Source: Longispora sp040681875
GTDB taxonomy: Bacteria > Actinomycetota > Actinomycetes > Mycobacteriales > Micromonosporaceae
DNA: 64,000 nt
Reading direction: 5' to 3'
Assembly: GCF_040681875.1 (NCBI RefSeq)
Contig: NZ_JBFAZP010000010.1
Span: 1-64,000 of the forward strand
Position 1 is the first letter of the stretch; every line of letters begins with the position of its first letter. The notes beneath the pieces were generated by a model. It had not been told where the DNA came from, did no database searches, and was given only the letters and a program-made list of their open reading frames with translations. Shown here one piece after another: positions 16,913 to 25,830 of this stretch. The position numbers were made by a program, and so were the translations under genes.

Positions 16913-17768
16913 AGCCTTCATCTCGACCACCACGGCGCTGCTGGACGAGGACCCCCGGGTCGCCCTCGTGCTCGCCGACATCTCCACGGCCGCGTTCGCC
17001 GGCGTGACGAGCGAGCGCCTGATCAACGTCGGCATCCGCGAGCAGCTGATGGTCGGGGTGGCCGGCGGGCTCGCCCTGGCGGGGCTGCGTCCCATCGTGC
17101 ACACGTACGCGCCGTTCCTCGTGGAGCGGGCCTTCGAGCAGGTCAAGCTCGACTTCGGTCACCAGGGCGTCACGGGGGTCCTGGTGAGCGTCGGAGCGTC
17201 GTACGACTGGACGGAGGGCGGCTACACCCACATGTCGCCCCGGGATGTGGCCCTGCTGGACACGATGCCGGGTTGGCGGGTGCACGTACCCGGCCACGGC
17301 GGCGAGGTCGCCGGGCTGCTCCGGGACGCCGTGGCCAGCGACGAGGGCGTCTACATCCGGCTGTCCACCCGGGCGAACCGGGAGGCGCACCCGCCGGAGC
17401 TGCACCGGGTCCGCGGCGACGGCGGGCCCCTGGTGCTGGCCGTCGGGCCGACGCTCGACAACGTGCTCGCCGCGACCGAGGGGCTGGCCGTGACCGTGGC
17501 GTACACGGCGACGCCCCGGCCGTTGGACGTGGCCGGGCTGCGGGCGCTGGTCGACGGGCCGGAGGTGGTGGTCGTGGAGCCGTATCTCGCGGGGACGTCG
17601 GCGCACCTGGTCGGGGCGGCGCTCAACGACCGGCCGCACCGGCTGCTGTCGCTCGGGGTCGGGCGGGAGGAGCACCGGGTCTACGGCACTCCGGACGACC
17701 ACGACCGGCTGCACGGGCTCGACCCGGCGGGGCTGCGGGCGTCGATCGGCGGGTTCCTGGGGATCTGA
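16905..17768 (+). CDS. Transketolase, C-terminal (pyrimidine-binding) subunit
   Basis: 287 residues. The Pyr domain includes ERLINVGIREQLMVGVAGGLALAG, where the Glu of GIREQ activates the thiamine ring, and THMSPRDVALLDTMPG. The C-terminal transketolase domain follows (about 180-287). It starts 8 bases inside the N-terminal subunit gene, showing tight co-translation, and the two together make one thiamine-diphosphate enzyme that moves two-carbon units between sugar phosphates. The actual substrates are not evident from the neighbours. Confidence 0.9.
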   Translation: MREAFISTTTALLDEDPRVALVLADISTAAFAGVTSERLINVGIREQLMVGVAGGLALAGLRPIVHTYAPFLVERAFEQVKLDFGHQGVTGVLVSVGASYDWTEGGYTHMSPRDVALLDTMPGWRVHVPGHGGEVAGLLRDAVASDEGVYIRLSTRANREAHPPELHRVRGDGGPLVLAVGPTLDNVLAATEGLAVTVAYTATPRPLDVAGLRALVDGPEVVVVEPYLAGTSAHLVGAALNDRPHRLLSLGVGREEHRVYGTPDDHDRLHGLDPAGLRASIGGFLGI

Positions 17769-17808
17769 TCCGGCCGCCGCCGCCGGCCCCGGTGCCACCC
17801 GGAGGGCC

Positions 17809-18738
17809 TCAGGACGGCCGTACCACCGCAGGCGCGGGCGTGGCCCGCCCGAACAGTGCCGCCGACAGGTCACTGAGCGTCCGTACCCCCCGTTCGAGCG
17901 AGTCCTCCCCGCTCGACATCTGGTACATGATCGCCACGATGTACCGCTGCCCCGTCCCCACGAACCCGACCGTGCTGGTGTCCCAGTGGCTCTCGTCGTC
18001 GTACTCGTCCTCCAGCCAGCCGTTCTTCACCCCCGGCTCCAGCTGCGCCCCGACGGACCACACGCCCCAGTGCTGGATGTCGGCGACGTGCTGCATGGCC
18101 CCGACCACGTACGCCCGGTCCTCACCGTTCAGCGAGCCCAGCACGTACGCCATCAGGTTCGCCAGGTCGTCCGGCCGGCAGACGAGCGCGCCCCAGTCGT
18201 CGTTCTCGCCCTCCATGGCCAGCCCCGCCATGCCGTAGCGGCCCTGGAACACCGGCAGCATGTCGTGCTCGCCGAAGTCGGCCCAGATCCGGTCGGCCGC
18301 CTCGTCGTCGGACACGGACAGCATGTCGGCGAGGTCCTCGCGGTCGGCCGCGCTCACGGTGGCGGCGCCGGCCCGGGACTGCTCCAGCACGTACACCACC
18401 ATGGCGAGTTTGATCGTGGAGCCGGTCCAGCTCGTCTGGTCGGCGGCCCCGGCCGACCAGGTCGCCCCGGTCACCCGGTCGCGGAGCACCAGACCCAGCT
18501 GGCCGGGGCTGCGCTTGATCCGGGCGCTGACCTGCTCGAACCGGGCGGCCCAGTCACAGGGCCACGCGCCACACGCGGGAGCGGCCTCCGGGACGCGTGA
18601 GGACGGCGCGGGCAGCGGGGCCGGGGTGGTGGCGGGAGCGGAGGTCGGCGCGGCGTCGGCGGCGGCGCCCGGCCGGACGGTCGAGCAGCCGGCGAGCGTC
18701 AGGACCAGTGCGAGCCCGAGGATGAGGGCGGTCTTCAT
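17809..18738 (-). CDS. Lipoprotein serine hydrolase of the beta-lactamase class A-like fold
   Basis: 309 residues. Lipoprotein signal peptide with lipobox LAGC (Cys18), then a Pro/Ala-rich linker (about 25-50). The three active-site elements of the SxxK superfamily are visible: Ser107-T-I-Lys110, SDD at 143-145 in place of SDN, and Lys238-Asn-Gly in place of KTG. This matches a group of actinobacterial serine hydrolases related to class A beta-lactamases whose substrate is unknown; the replaced KTG and SDN make efficient beta-lactam hydrolysis doubtful. ATG preceded by GGAGG at 7 nt. The protein is predicted to sit on the outer face of the membrane. Confidence 0.85.
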   Translation of the reverse strand: MKTALILGLALVLTLAGCSTVRPGAAADAAPTSAPATTPAPLPAPSSRVPEAAPACGAWPCDWAARFEQVSARIKRSPGQLGLVLRDRVTGATWSAGAADQTSWTGSTIKLAMVVYVLEQSRAGAATVSAADREDLADMLSVSDDEAADRIWADFGEHDMLPVFQGRYGMAGLAMEGENDDWGALVCRPDDLANLMAYVLGSLNGEDRAYVVGAMQHVADIQHWGVWSVGAQLEPGVKNGWLEDEYDDESHWDTSTVGFVGTGQRYIVAIMYQMSSGEDSLERGVRTLSDLSAALFGRATPAPAVVRPS

Positions 18739-18836
18739 GGGTCGACCTCCGGACGCACCCGGTCGGGGTGGTGGCGGTGCGTCTACCCAGAATGACGCGC
18801 ATGACCAGGGGTCAGGTTGACCCCGTGATCTGATCT

Positions 18837-19532
18837 TTACTTGCGGGGTTTGCGGCGGGCCCGCTCACGGGTCAGGATCCAGAGCGCCTCGACGCCGTCC
18901 TTCCACGTGATCTTCTTGCCCTCCTCGCGGGACCGGGCCCGGTAGGAGATCGGCACCTCGAACGGCCGGACGCCCCGGCGGAGCAGCTTGCCGGTCACCT
19001 CGGCCTCCATGCCGAAGCCGCGGGACTTGATGTTCAGCGACTTGTACAGCGCGACCGGCATCAGCTTGAAGCAGGTCTCCAGGTCGCCGATGTACGAGTT
19101 GAACAGCACGTTCGCGGCGAGGGTGACGCCCTTGTTGCCCATGACGTACCAGAACGAGTACGAGCTGTGGCCGCCGAAGCTGCGGTTGCCGTAGACGACC
19201 TCGCCGTGCCCGTCGAGGACCGGCTGGAGCAGCTTGGGGATGTCGTTCGGGTCGTACTCCAGGTCCGCGTCCAGGATGACCATGAACTCGCCGGAGGCGC
19301 TGTGCACGGCGGTCAGGATGGCGGCGCCCTTGCCCTGGTTGCGCTGGTGTTTGAACACCTTCACCCGGGGGTCGTCGACCTCCGCCAGGATCTCGACCGT
19401 GCGATCCCTGCTGCCGTCATCGACGATGACCAGCTCGATCTCGCACGGGTAGTCGACGTTGAGCGCCTGCTTGACGGCGTCGGCAACGCGGACTTCCTCG
19501 TTGTAGACCGGCATGAGGATCGAGAGCTTCAC
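18837..19532 (-). CDS. Glycosyltransferase family 2 (dolichol-phosphate-mannose-synthase-like)
   Basis: About 231 residues from the GTG at 19532, which begins VKLSILMPVYNEE and has GGAG upstream; a longer frame exists but its N-terminus is unlike the family. GT-A motifs: VDDGSRDRT (nucleotide-sugar binding) and DADLEYDPND (metal-binding DxD). The tail FGMEAEVTGKLLRRGVRPFEVPISYRARSREEGKKITWKDG is typical of polyprenyl-phosphate mannose/glucose synthase-like GT2 enzymes without membrane helices. It probably transfers a sugar from a nucleotide donor to a lipid phosphate. It diverges from the methyltransferase gene; acceptor unknown. Confidence 0.88.
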   Translation of the reverse strand: MKLSILMPVYNEEVRVADAVKQALNVDYPCEIELVIVDDGSRDRTVEILAEVDDPRVKVFKHQRNQGKGAAILTAVHSASGEFMVILDADLEYDPNDIPKLLQPVLDGHGEVVYGNRSFGGHSSYSFWYVMGNKGVTLAANVLFNSYIGDLETCFKLMPVALYKSLNIKSRGFGMEAEVTGKLLRRGVRPFEVPISYRARSREEGKKITWKDGVEALWILTRERARRKPRK

Positions 19533-19633
19533 GGAGAGCTCCGAGGCGAATCGGCGGCAGGACATGCACAGACTACTGCCACTGGTGAGGTGTGACGAAC
19601 TGCCCCCGCTGTGTGAGTGGCGCTCCCGTTTCC

Positions 19634-19663
19634 TTGACATGGGCCCCCGTTCAGGCCAGATTT
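19634..19663 (+). promoter_or_regulatory. Consensus promoter of the methyltransferase gene (leaderless)
   Basis: TTGACA (19634-19639), 18-bp spacer, AGATTT (19658-19663), then 6 nt to the GTG at 19670. The predicted transcription start coincides with the start codon. Confidence 0.65.
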
Positions 19664-19669
19664 TCTACG

Positions 19670-20419
19670 GTGACCATCATTGCCGGTGACTCCGGACTCC
19701 AGACCTCAGTACTGGAGGATCTGGGCGATGCCCGGAAATACCGGCGCTGGTTGGCCGAGCTCGTCCTCCCGCACCTCGGGAACCACCCGCTGGAGATCGG
19801 CAGCGGGCTCGGCGACTACGCCGAGGAGTGGATCCCGCACCTCACCGCGATGACAGCCAGCGAGGCCGAGCCGGACCGGTTCGCGCAGCTCAAGGCCCGC
19901 TACCACGAGCACCCGACCATCGCCGTCCGCCAGCTCGGGCTGCCGAGCGAGCCGGACCGGGAGCCGAGGTACAGCTCGGTGGTCTCCCTCAACGTGCTGG
20001 AGCACATCCCCGACGACGTGGGCGCGCTGCGCTCCATGAAGGGGTTCGTGCGGCCCGGCGGGACCGTGGTGGCCGTGGCCCCGGCGTTCCCGTCGGCGAT
20101 GAGCAGGTTCGACCGGGCGATCGGGCACCAGCGGCGGTACACCCGCAAGACGGTGACCGCCGCGTTCGAGGCGGCCGGGCTGACCGTGGAGATCGCGCGG
20201 TACGTGAACCCGCTCGGCCTGCTGACCTGGTACGTGAGCGCCACCGCCCTGGGCATGACCCCGCACAACGGCCTGGGCCTGCGGCTCTACGACGCGGCCG
20301 TCATCCCGGTGGCCCGGTTCGTGGACCGGATCTGGGCGCCGTTCGGGCAGTCGGTGTTCGTGGTGGCCCGGGTGCCGAAGAGCTCGGGGAAGCGGCGCGG
20401 GGTCCCGAAGCCCCGGTAG
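19670..20419 (+). CDS. Class I SAM-dependent methyltransferase
   Basis: 249 residues from GTG 19670. Motif I is PLEIGSGLGDYAEE (SAM-binding glycine loop), followed by SEAEPDRF (acidic residue for the ribose) and SLNVLEHIPDDVGALRSM, the methyltransferase type 11/12 core. The C-terminal part carries two hydrophobic segments (LGLLTWYVSATALGM and IPVARFVDRIWAPFG), so the protein may associate with the membrane. The head-to-head pairing with a GT2 is common for cell-envelope or glycolipid modification. The substrate is unknown. Transcription probably begins at the GTG itself. Confidence 0.85.
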   Translation: MTIIAGDSGLQTSVLEDLGDARKYRRWLAELVLPHLGNHPLEIGSGLGDYAEEWIPHLTAMTASEAEPDRFAQLKARYHEHPTIAVRQLGLPSEPDREPRYSSVVSLNVLEHIPDDVGALRSMKGFVRPGGTVVAVAPAFPSAMSRFDRAIGHQRRYTRKTVTAAFEAAGLTVEIARYVNPLGLLTWYVSATALGMTPHNGLGLRLYDAAVIPVARFVDRIWAPFGQSVFVVARVPKSSGKRRGVPKPR

Positions 20420-20424
20420 CCTGC

Positions 20425-20480
20425 CCCGCGCGAAGGCCCCCGGGCACCGGCATCAGCCACCGGTGCCGGCCTCGCGCGGG
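20425..20480. terminator. Compound hairpin between convergent genes
   Basis: An outer stem CCCGCGCGA / TCGCGCGGG encloses an inner stem GGCACCGG / CCGGTGCC. It separates the methyltransferase gene from the mutase gene and probably blocks transcription from both sides. Confidence 0.65.
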
Positions 20481-20491
20481 CTGAATACGGC

Positions 20492-21976
20492 CTAGAACGT
20501 CCCAGAAGGCTGCCAGGACCCGTAGACCCCCCGCAGCACCGCCACGACCTCCCCGATCGTCGCCCGGGCCCGCACGGCCGCCGTACACGCCGGGATGACG
20601 TTGTCCTGCCCCCTGGCCGCGTCGGCGACGTCCGCGAGCACGCCGGCCACCGGCCCCCGGGCGGCCCGCACGGCGCGCACCGCGGCCACCTGGGCGGCCT
20701 CCATGGCCGGGTCCACGGTGAACACGTCCAGCGGCCCCTTGGGCTCCTGGTACACGTTGACGCCGACGACGGTGCGCGCCCCGGACTCGACCTCCTGGGA
20801 GTACTGGTACGCCGCGTCGGACAGCTCGCTGACGAGGTAGCCGGACTCTATGCAGGCGAGCGCGCCGCCCCGCCGGGCCACGGCGTCCATCACGTCGAGG
20901 ATGTCGCGTTCGACGGCGTCGGTGAGCGCCTCGACGTAGGGGGCGCCGCCGAGCGGGTCGACGACGCCGTTGAGGCCGGTCTCGAAGGCCACGATCTGCT
21001 GGGTACGCAGCGCGAGGGTCGCCGCCGCCTCGGTGGGCACGCCGAGCGCCTCGTCGTACGCGGACACGTGCATGGTCTGGATCCCGCCCAGCGCGGCGGC
21101 GATCATCTCGGCGGTGGCCCGCACGACGTTGTTCAGCGGCTGCTGCGCGGTCAGGGAGCTGCCGGCGGTGAACGCGAAGATCCGGAGCTGCTCGCTGCGC
21201 GGGTCCTTCGTGCCGTAGCGGTTCCGGACCAGGTTCGCCCAGACCCGGCGGGCCGCGCGGAGCTTGGCGATCTCGGCGAGCACGTCCATGTTCACCGACA
21301 GGAACGTGAACAGGGTCGGGGCCACGGCGTCCACGGACAGGCCCCGGCGCACGCACTCGTCCAGGTAGGCGATGGCGTTGGCGAAGGTGTAGCCGATCTC
21401 CTGCGCGGCGTTGGAGCCGGCCTCGCGGATGTGGTAGCCGGACATGGCCAGCGGCACCCAGCGCGGGGTGTGCCGCACGCAGTGCTCGATCGTGTCCACG
21501 GCCAGCCGCAGCGAGGGCGCGGGCGGGAAGATCTGCGTGCCCCGGGCGACGAACTCCTTCAGGACGTCGTTCTGGATGAACAACCCGAAATCATTGGGGT
21601 GTACGCCACGGGTCTCCGCCAGAGCCGTGAACAACGCCGTCCACAGGTACCCGATGGAGTTGGCGGTTGTCCTGACCTGGCTGATCTTCTCCAGCGGGAT
21701 GCCGGCCATCAGGATCTCGATGTCGGCCAGCGAGTCGATGGCGACCCCGACCCGGCCGACCTCGCCGAGCGCCTTCGGGTCGTCGGAGTCGAGCCCGAGC
21801 TGGGTGGGCAGGTCCAGCGCGACGGAGAACCCGGTGACCCCCTGGTCGAGCAGGCTCCGGAACCGCGCGTTGGACTGGGCCGGCGAGCCGAACCCCGCGT
21901 ACTGGCCCATGATCCAGGGTTTGGCGGTGTCGCTGATCCCCCGGGTGTAGGGGAACTGCCCGGGCTGCTCAGACAT
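20492..21976 (-). CDS. Acyl-CoA mutase large (substrate-binding) subunit, methylmalonyl-CoA mutase family
   Basis: 494 residues. PYTRGI (Tyr10, Arg12) and MSGYHIREAG (His182) are the substrate-binding and catalytic motifs of the methylmalonyl-CoA mutase TIM-barrel domain, and QQPLNNVVRAT and YDEALGVPTEAAATLALRTQQI complete the family core. The B12-binding domain is absent, so the protein must pair with a separate small subunit, as do isobutyryl-CoA and 2-hydroxyisobutyryl-CoA mutases; none is encoded in this window. It ends a same-strand run with two CoA ligases and a hydrolase. ATG 21976 begins MSEQPGQFPY; an apparent upstream extension is an artefact of overlap with the ligase gene. Which carbon skeleton is rearranged is unknown. 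Confidence 0.9.
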   Translation of the reverse strand: MSEQPGQFPYTRGISDTAKPWIMGQYAGFGSPAQSNARFRSLLDQGVTGFSVALDLPTQLGLDSDDPKALGEVGRVGVAIDSLADIEILMAGIPLEKISQVRTTANSIGYLWTALFTALAETRGVHPNDFGLFIQNDVLKEFVARGTQIFPPAPSLRLAVDTIEHCVRHTPRWVPLAMSGYHIREAGSNAAQEIGYTFANAIAYLDECVRRGLSVDAVAPTLFTFLSVNMDVLAEIAKLRAARRVWANLVRNRYGTKDPRSEQLRIFAFTAGSSLTAQQPLNNVVRATAEMIAAALGGIQTMHVSAYDEALGVPTEAAATLALRTQQIVAFETGLNGVVDPLGGAPYVEALTDAVERDILDVMDAVARRGGALACIESGYLVSELSDAAYQYSQEVESGARTVVGVNVYQEPKGPLDVFTVDPAMEAAQVAAVRAVRAARGPVAGVLADVADAARGQDNVIPACTAAVRARATIGEVVAVLRGVYGSWQPSGTF

Positions 21977-22050
21977 GTGCCGGCCCCCGCGTCGTGGGCC
22001 GGTGCGGGTGCCCGGGGCGGGACCGCTGTCGGCCCGGGAGTGCCGCGCGC

Positions 22051-23484
22051 TCAGACATACTCGCCCCGCAGCACGTTCTTCGCGATCTTGCCCGTGGAGT
22101 TGAGCGGGAAGTCGGCCCGGGCGTGGATCTCCTTCGGCTTCTTGAAGCTGGCCAGCCGGCTCCGGCAGTGCCTGTCCACGTCCTCCGGCGTCGCGGTGCC
22201 GGTGTAGAGCGCGACGATCCGCTGCCCCCAGTCCGGGTCCGGCACGCCGATCACGGCCACCTCGCGCACGCCGTGCACCTCGGCGATCACGGCCTCGACC
22301 TCGCTCGGGTACACGTTGTACCCGCCCGTGATGATCATGTCGCCCTTGCGGTCGACCAGCCACAACCGGTCCTGCTCGATCCGGCCCAGGTCACCGGTGT
22401 GCAGCCAGCCGTCCCGGACGACCCGGTGCGTGTCGCCGGCCTCGCCCCAGTACCCGCCCATCACGTGCTCGCCGCGCGTCACCACCTCGCCGATCTCGCC
22501 GTCGGCGACCGGCCGGCCCTCCTCGTCGACGATCCGCAGGTCCACCCCGATCCCCGGTCGGCCCGCGCTGCTCAGCAGGTCGTCGCGCGCGTGGTCGGCC
22601 GCGTCCAGGATCGTCACCGGCGGGATGGCCTCGACCAGGCCGTAGTACTGCACCAGGTTCGGGGTCAGGTGCGCCATCGCCCGCCGGATCTGCTCCGGGG
22701 GCATCGGCGCGCCCGCGTACGCGAGCATCCGCAGCTCCGGCAGCGCCTCGCCCGTGGCCAGCAGCCGGGCCACCATCGTCGGCACCAGCGCCGTGTGCGT
22801 GACCCCCTTCCTGCGCACCGCGTCCACCACCGACGCCGCGTCGAACTGCGGCAGGATCACCTGGGTCGCGCCCGCCGCGAGGAACGGCAGCAGGAACAGC
22901 CCGGACGTGTGCGTGATCGGGCCGGCGTGCAGGTACACGTCGTCCGGGCCGGGCGAACCGCCCAGGACGTCGTAGGTCATGTTCATCAGGCTCGCGTACC
23001 GGTTGCGGTGCGTGCGGCGGACGCCCTTCGGCCGGCCCGTCGTACCCGACGTGTAGTTCAGGCTCACCAGGTCGTGGTGCGCGTCGACGGCACCCGGGGC
23101 CAGGATCCGGTCGTAGTTCTCGCCGATCACCACCTGGTAGGGCAGGTCGAAGCCCGGGTCGTACCGGGGGTCGCGGATGATGCCCACCGCACCCGAGTCC
23201 TCCGCGATCCGGGCCCAGTCGTCCGGGTGCAGCCGGTAGTTCAGCGCCACCCGGACCAGCCCGGCCGTCGCCAACGCCAGATCCGTCTCCACGTACGTGT
23301 TCTGGTTCGGCTGCAGGTCCAGCACCCGGTCCCCCGGCCGCAGGCCCAGGTCGAGCAGGCCGCGCGCCAGGCGGTGCACCCGGTCCCCGAGTTCCGCGAA
23401 GGTCTGGGTGCCCTGCGGGCCGTCGAGCGCGATCCGGTCGGCGTACCGCCGGGCCGCCCGGGTCACCAGAGTGCCGACATCCAC
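22051..23484 (-). CDS. AMP-forming acyl-CoA synthetase (class I adenylate-forming enzyme)
   Basis: 477 residues. The phosphate-binding loop is YTSGTTGRPKG (144-154). The hinge region GDTHRVVRDGWLHTGDLGRI and the C-terminal catalytic Lys in NSTGKIAKNVLRGEY are present. It activates a carboxylic acid with ATP to an acyl-AMP and then the CoA thioester. The length is near the short end of the family. Only one base separates it from the NDP-forming ligase gene upstream, so both are in one operon with the mutase. Coupling two different CoA-ligase chemistries in one operon suggests two acids or two steps of one catabolic route. Substrate not identifiable. Confidence 0.9.
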   Translation of the reverse strand: MDVGTLVTRAARRYADRIALDGPQGTQTFAELGDRVHRLARGLLDLGLRPGDRVLDLQPNQNTYVETDLALATAGLVRVALNYRLHPDDWARIAEDSGAVGIIRDPRYDPGFDLPYQVVIGENYDRILAPGAVDAHHDLVSLNYTSGTTGRPKGVRRTHRNRYASLMNMTYDVLGGSPGPDDVYLHAGPITHTSGLFLLPFLAAGATQVILPQFDAASVVDAVRRKGVTHTALVPTMVARLLATGEALPELRMLAYAGAPMPPEQIRRAMAHLTPNLVQYYGLVEAIPPVTILDAADHARDDLLSSAGRPGIGVDLRIVDEEGRPVADGEIGEVVTRGEHVMGGYWGEAGDTHRVVRDGWLHTGDLGRIEQDRLWLVDRKGDMIITGGYNVYPSEVEAVIAEVHGVREVAVIGVPDPDWGQRIVALYTGTATPEDVDRHCRSRLASFKKPKEIHARADFPLNSTGKIAKNVLRGEYV

Positions 23485-23485
23485 T

Positions 23486-25798
23486 TCAGACCTCCCTGAC
23501 GGCTACGGCGTCGAGGACGACCGCACCGTGTTCACGGACGAGAACGGGGTTCAGCTCGACGGCCACGTCCCCGGGCCAGTGCGCGGTGAGGCGCACCAGC
23601 CGGCGTACGACGTCGAGCAGCGCGGGGGTGTCGAGGGGCGGCTTCCCCCGGTACCCGTCGAGCAGTTTTCTGATCTTCAGCTCCGCCAGCAAGCTCGCCG
23701 GGTCGGCGGGCAGCAGCCGGATCGCCACGTCGTCGAGCAGTTCGGCGAGGGTGCCGCCCGCGCCGATCGTCAGCACCCGGCCCAGCGGACTCGGCGCGAT
23801 CCCGACCAGGATCTCCACCCCGCCGTCGACCTGCTCCTCGGCCCAGACCCGACCGATCTTCGCGATCTTCCGGTACGCCTCCGCCACGGACTCCTGCGTG
23901 ACGTTCAGGATCACGCCGCCCGCCTCGGTCTTGTGCACGAGGCCCGGGGCGACGGCCTTGAGGACGGCGCGCTCGAAGTCGAAGTCGGCGGGGGAGTCGA
24001 GGAAGTGGCCACGGGGGACGGGGACGCCGGCCTCGGCGAGGGCGGCCTTGAGCTGCCACTCGTCGGTGAGGGGGGCCGATGCGTCGGGGGACTGGTTCGC
24101 TGTGGCCTCGGAGCCGGTGAGCGCGGGCGTGCCGGCCCCGTGCTCGGCGGGCGCAGGCGTGCCGGTTCCGGGGTCGGCGGGCTCGGGCTCCGCCGTCGTG
24201 AGGGTGGCCGCGAGGGCCCGGATCGCTCGGGCCGGGGTCGGGAAGGAGGCCACGCCCAGGCGGCGGAGCATGGCGGTGGCCGTCGGGGCCAGGTGCTCGG
24301 CACCCGTGCGGGCCACCACCACCGGCTTGGTGACGTGCGTGAGGGCTTCGACGATGCCGGTGACGTCGTCGCCGGTCAGGACGCAGAAGCACAACGCGAC
24401 CGCGTCGACCCCCGGGTCGCGGTCGACCGCGCGCAGGCAGCGTTCCACCAGGGTGCGGTCGCGCATCACGGTCGCGGTGACGTCGATCGGGTTCTCGGTA
24501 CTCCCGAAGGCGGGCACGATCTCGTCCAACGCCGCCCGGGTGCCGGGGGTGAGGTCCGCGAGGGTGAGGCCGGCGGACTCGATCGCGTCGGCGGCGAGGA
24601 TGCCGGACCCGCCGGACGTGGTGACCACGGCGATCCGGGGCGGTCCCGAGCGGCGGGGCTCGGCGTAGTCGGCGACCCGGGCCCGGCCGGGGTGCACGGT
24701 CCCCCCGGTGGTCCGGCCGGCGGTGGCGGCGAACGCCTCGCCCGCGTCCAGCAGGTCGTCCACGTCCGCGACCCGGGTGATGCCGAGCTGGCGCAGGGCC
24801 GCGTCGACCACCCGGTCGTCCCCGGCCAGCGCCCCGGTGTGCGAGGCGGCGGCCCGGCGACCGGCCGCCGACCGGCCCGCGACCAGCAGCGCCACCGGCT
24901 TGCCCGTGGCCGCGAGCCGGCGGAGGGCCGGGCCGTCGTGCAGGGACTCGACGTAGCCGAGCAGGCCCGCGCAGTCGGGTTCGGCGGCGAGTTCCGTGAG
25001 CACTTCCAGGGCGGTGACGTCGGCCTCGTTGCCGGTGGTGACGACCCAGCCGAGGGGGAGTCCGCGCTCGACGGCGAGGCTGGCCGCGCCGAAGCCGAGC
25101 GCGCCGCTCTGACTGACGAGCGCGATCCCGGCGGCAGGGGTCCGCCGCGCGCCGCCACGTGTGTCCGTGTGCGTGCCCTGGAGGGTCGATCCGCCACGCG
25201 GCCCCGGGTCTCCGGTGGGCAGGAGGGCGAGCGCCGGGCCCGCGCCGCCCGGGACACCGGGTTCGGAACCTGGGCCGCGCACGCCCGGGACGCCGGGTTC
25301 GGAACCCGGGCCGCGCACGCCCGGGGCACCGGCGGCGGAGCCCAGGGTGGTCGCCTCGCCGCCGAACCACGGGCTGAAGCTCGCCACCAGGCCGGTGCCC
25401 AGCGCCGCCGCCCCGATGCAGTTCGGGCCGAGGATCCGGGTGTCCCCCCGGGCGGCCAGCAGGGCCTCCTGGAGCTCGGCGTCCCCGGCCTCGGCGAACC
25501 CGGACGCGCCCACGATCGCCACCGGCACCCCGTGCGCGGCGCACTCGGCGACCGCCGCGACGGCCTTGTCGGCCCCGACCATGATCAGGGCCAGGTCGAC
25601 GGGGCCGGCGGCGGCGAGGTTCGGGTAGGCGGGCAGGCCGCAGATCTCGGTGGCCGTCGGGTTGATCGGGAGAATTCGACCGGCGAATCCGAATCGGAGG
25701 AGGTACTCCACCGGGAGCCGCCCCAGCGAGCCCGCGCGGCCCGAGGCCCCGACGACCGCGATGGAGCGCGCCGACCACAACATCGACAGTCCAGCCAC
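23486..25798 (-). CDS. NDP-forming acyl-CoA synthetase (acetate-CoA ligase family), fused alpha and beta parts
   Basis: 770 residues. CoA-binding Rossmann domain (about 5-125, VVGASGRAGSLGR), succinyl-CoA-ligase-like domains with the phosphohistidine loop SHTGALAG (His320), and a C-terminal ATP-grasp domain (about 550-770, LVHKTEAGGVILNV and AVELNPVLV). It makes acyl-CoA (or ATP from acyl-CoA) through a phospho-His intermediate, in the cytosol. Residues about 152-222 form a Gly/Pro-rich insertion containing two exact-frame copies of a 12-residue unit (VRGPGSEPGVPG), absent from the family core. A second low-complexity linker (about 505-560) precedes the ATP-grasp part. Operon member with the hydrolase, AMP-forming ligase and mutase. 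Confidence 0.9.
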   Translation of the reverse strand: MAGLSMLWSARSIAVVGASGRAGSLGRLPVEYLLRFGFAGRILPINPTATEICGLPAYPNLAAAGPVDLALIMVGADKAVAAVAECAAHGVPVAIVGASGFAEAGDAELQEALLAARGDTRILGPNCIGAAALGTGLVASFSPWFGGEATTLGSAAGAPGVRGPGSEPGVPGVRGPGSEPGVPGGAGPALALLPTGDPGPRGGSTLQGTHTDTRGGARRTPAAGIALVSQSGALGFGAASLAVERGLPLGWVVTTGNEADVTALEVLTELAAEPDCAGLLGYVESLHDGPALRRLAATGKPVALLVAGRSAAGRRAAASHTGALAGDDRVVDAALRQLGITRVADVDDLLDAGEAFAATAGRTTGGTVHPGRARVADYAEPRRSGPPRIAVVTTSGGSGILAADAIESAGLTLADLTPGTRAALDEIVPAFGSTENPIDVTATVMRDRTLVERCLRAVDRDPGVDAVALCFCVLTGDDVTGIVEALTHVTKPVVVARTGAEHLAPTATAMLRRLGVASFPTPARAIRALAATLTTAEPEPADPGTGTPAPAEHGAGTPALTGSEATANQSPDASAPLTDEWQLKAALAEAGVPVPRGHFLDSPADFDFERAVLKAVAPGLVHKTEAGGVILNVTQESVAEAYRKIAKIGRVWAEEQVDGGVEILVGIAPSPLGRVLTIGAGGTLAELLDDVAIRLLPADPASLLAELKIRKLLDGYRGKPPLDTPALLDVVRRLVRLTAHWPGDVAVELNPVLVREHGAVVLDAVAVREV
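25251..25322 (-). repeat. 36-bp tandem repeat inside the NDP-forming ligase gene
   Basis: Two copies of a 36-bp unit (25251-25286 and 25287-25322) differ at two positions and are followed by a degenerate partial third copy. Translated, they give the repeated VRGPGSEPGVPG insertion. In-frame length (12 codons) allows copy-number change without a frameshift. Confidence 0.9.
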
Positions 25799-25830
25799 GC
25801 CCGAAGCGTGTCACGCTTTCGTTGCGGCCG

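Noticed and set aside
17809..18738. Calling the SxxK lipoprotein an antibiotic-resistance beta-lactamase
   Set aside because: SDN and KTG are replaced by SDD and KNG, so only the fold family can be claimed.
21977..22363. N-terminal extension of the mutase gene
   Set aside because: This stretch is the other-frame shadow of the acyl-CoA synthetase gene; the mutase family starts at MSEQPGQFPY (21976).
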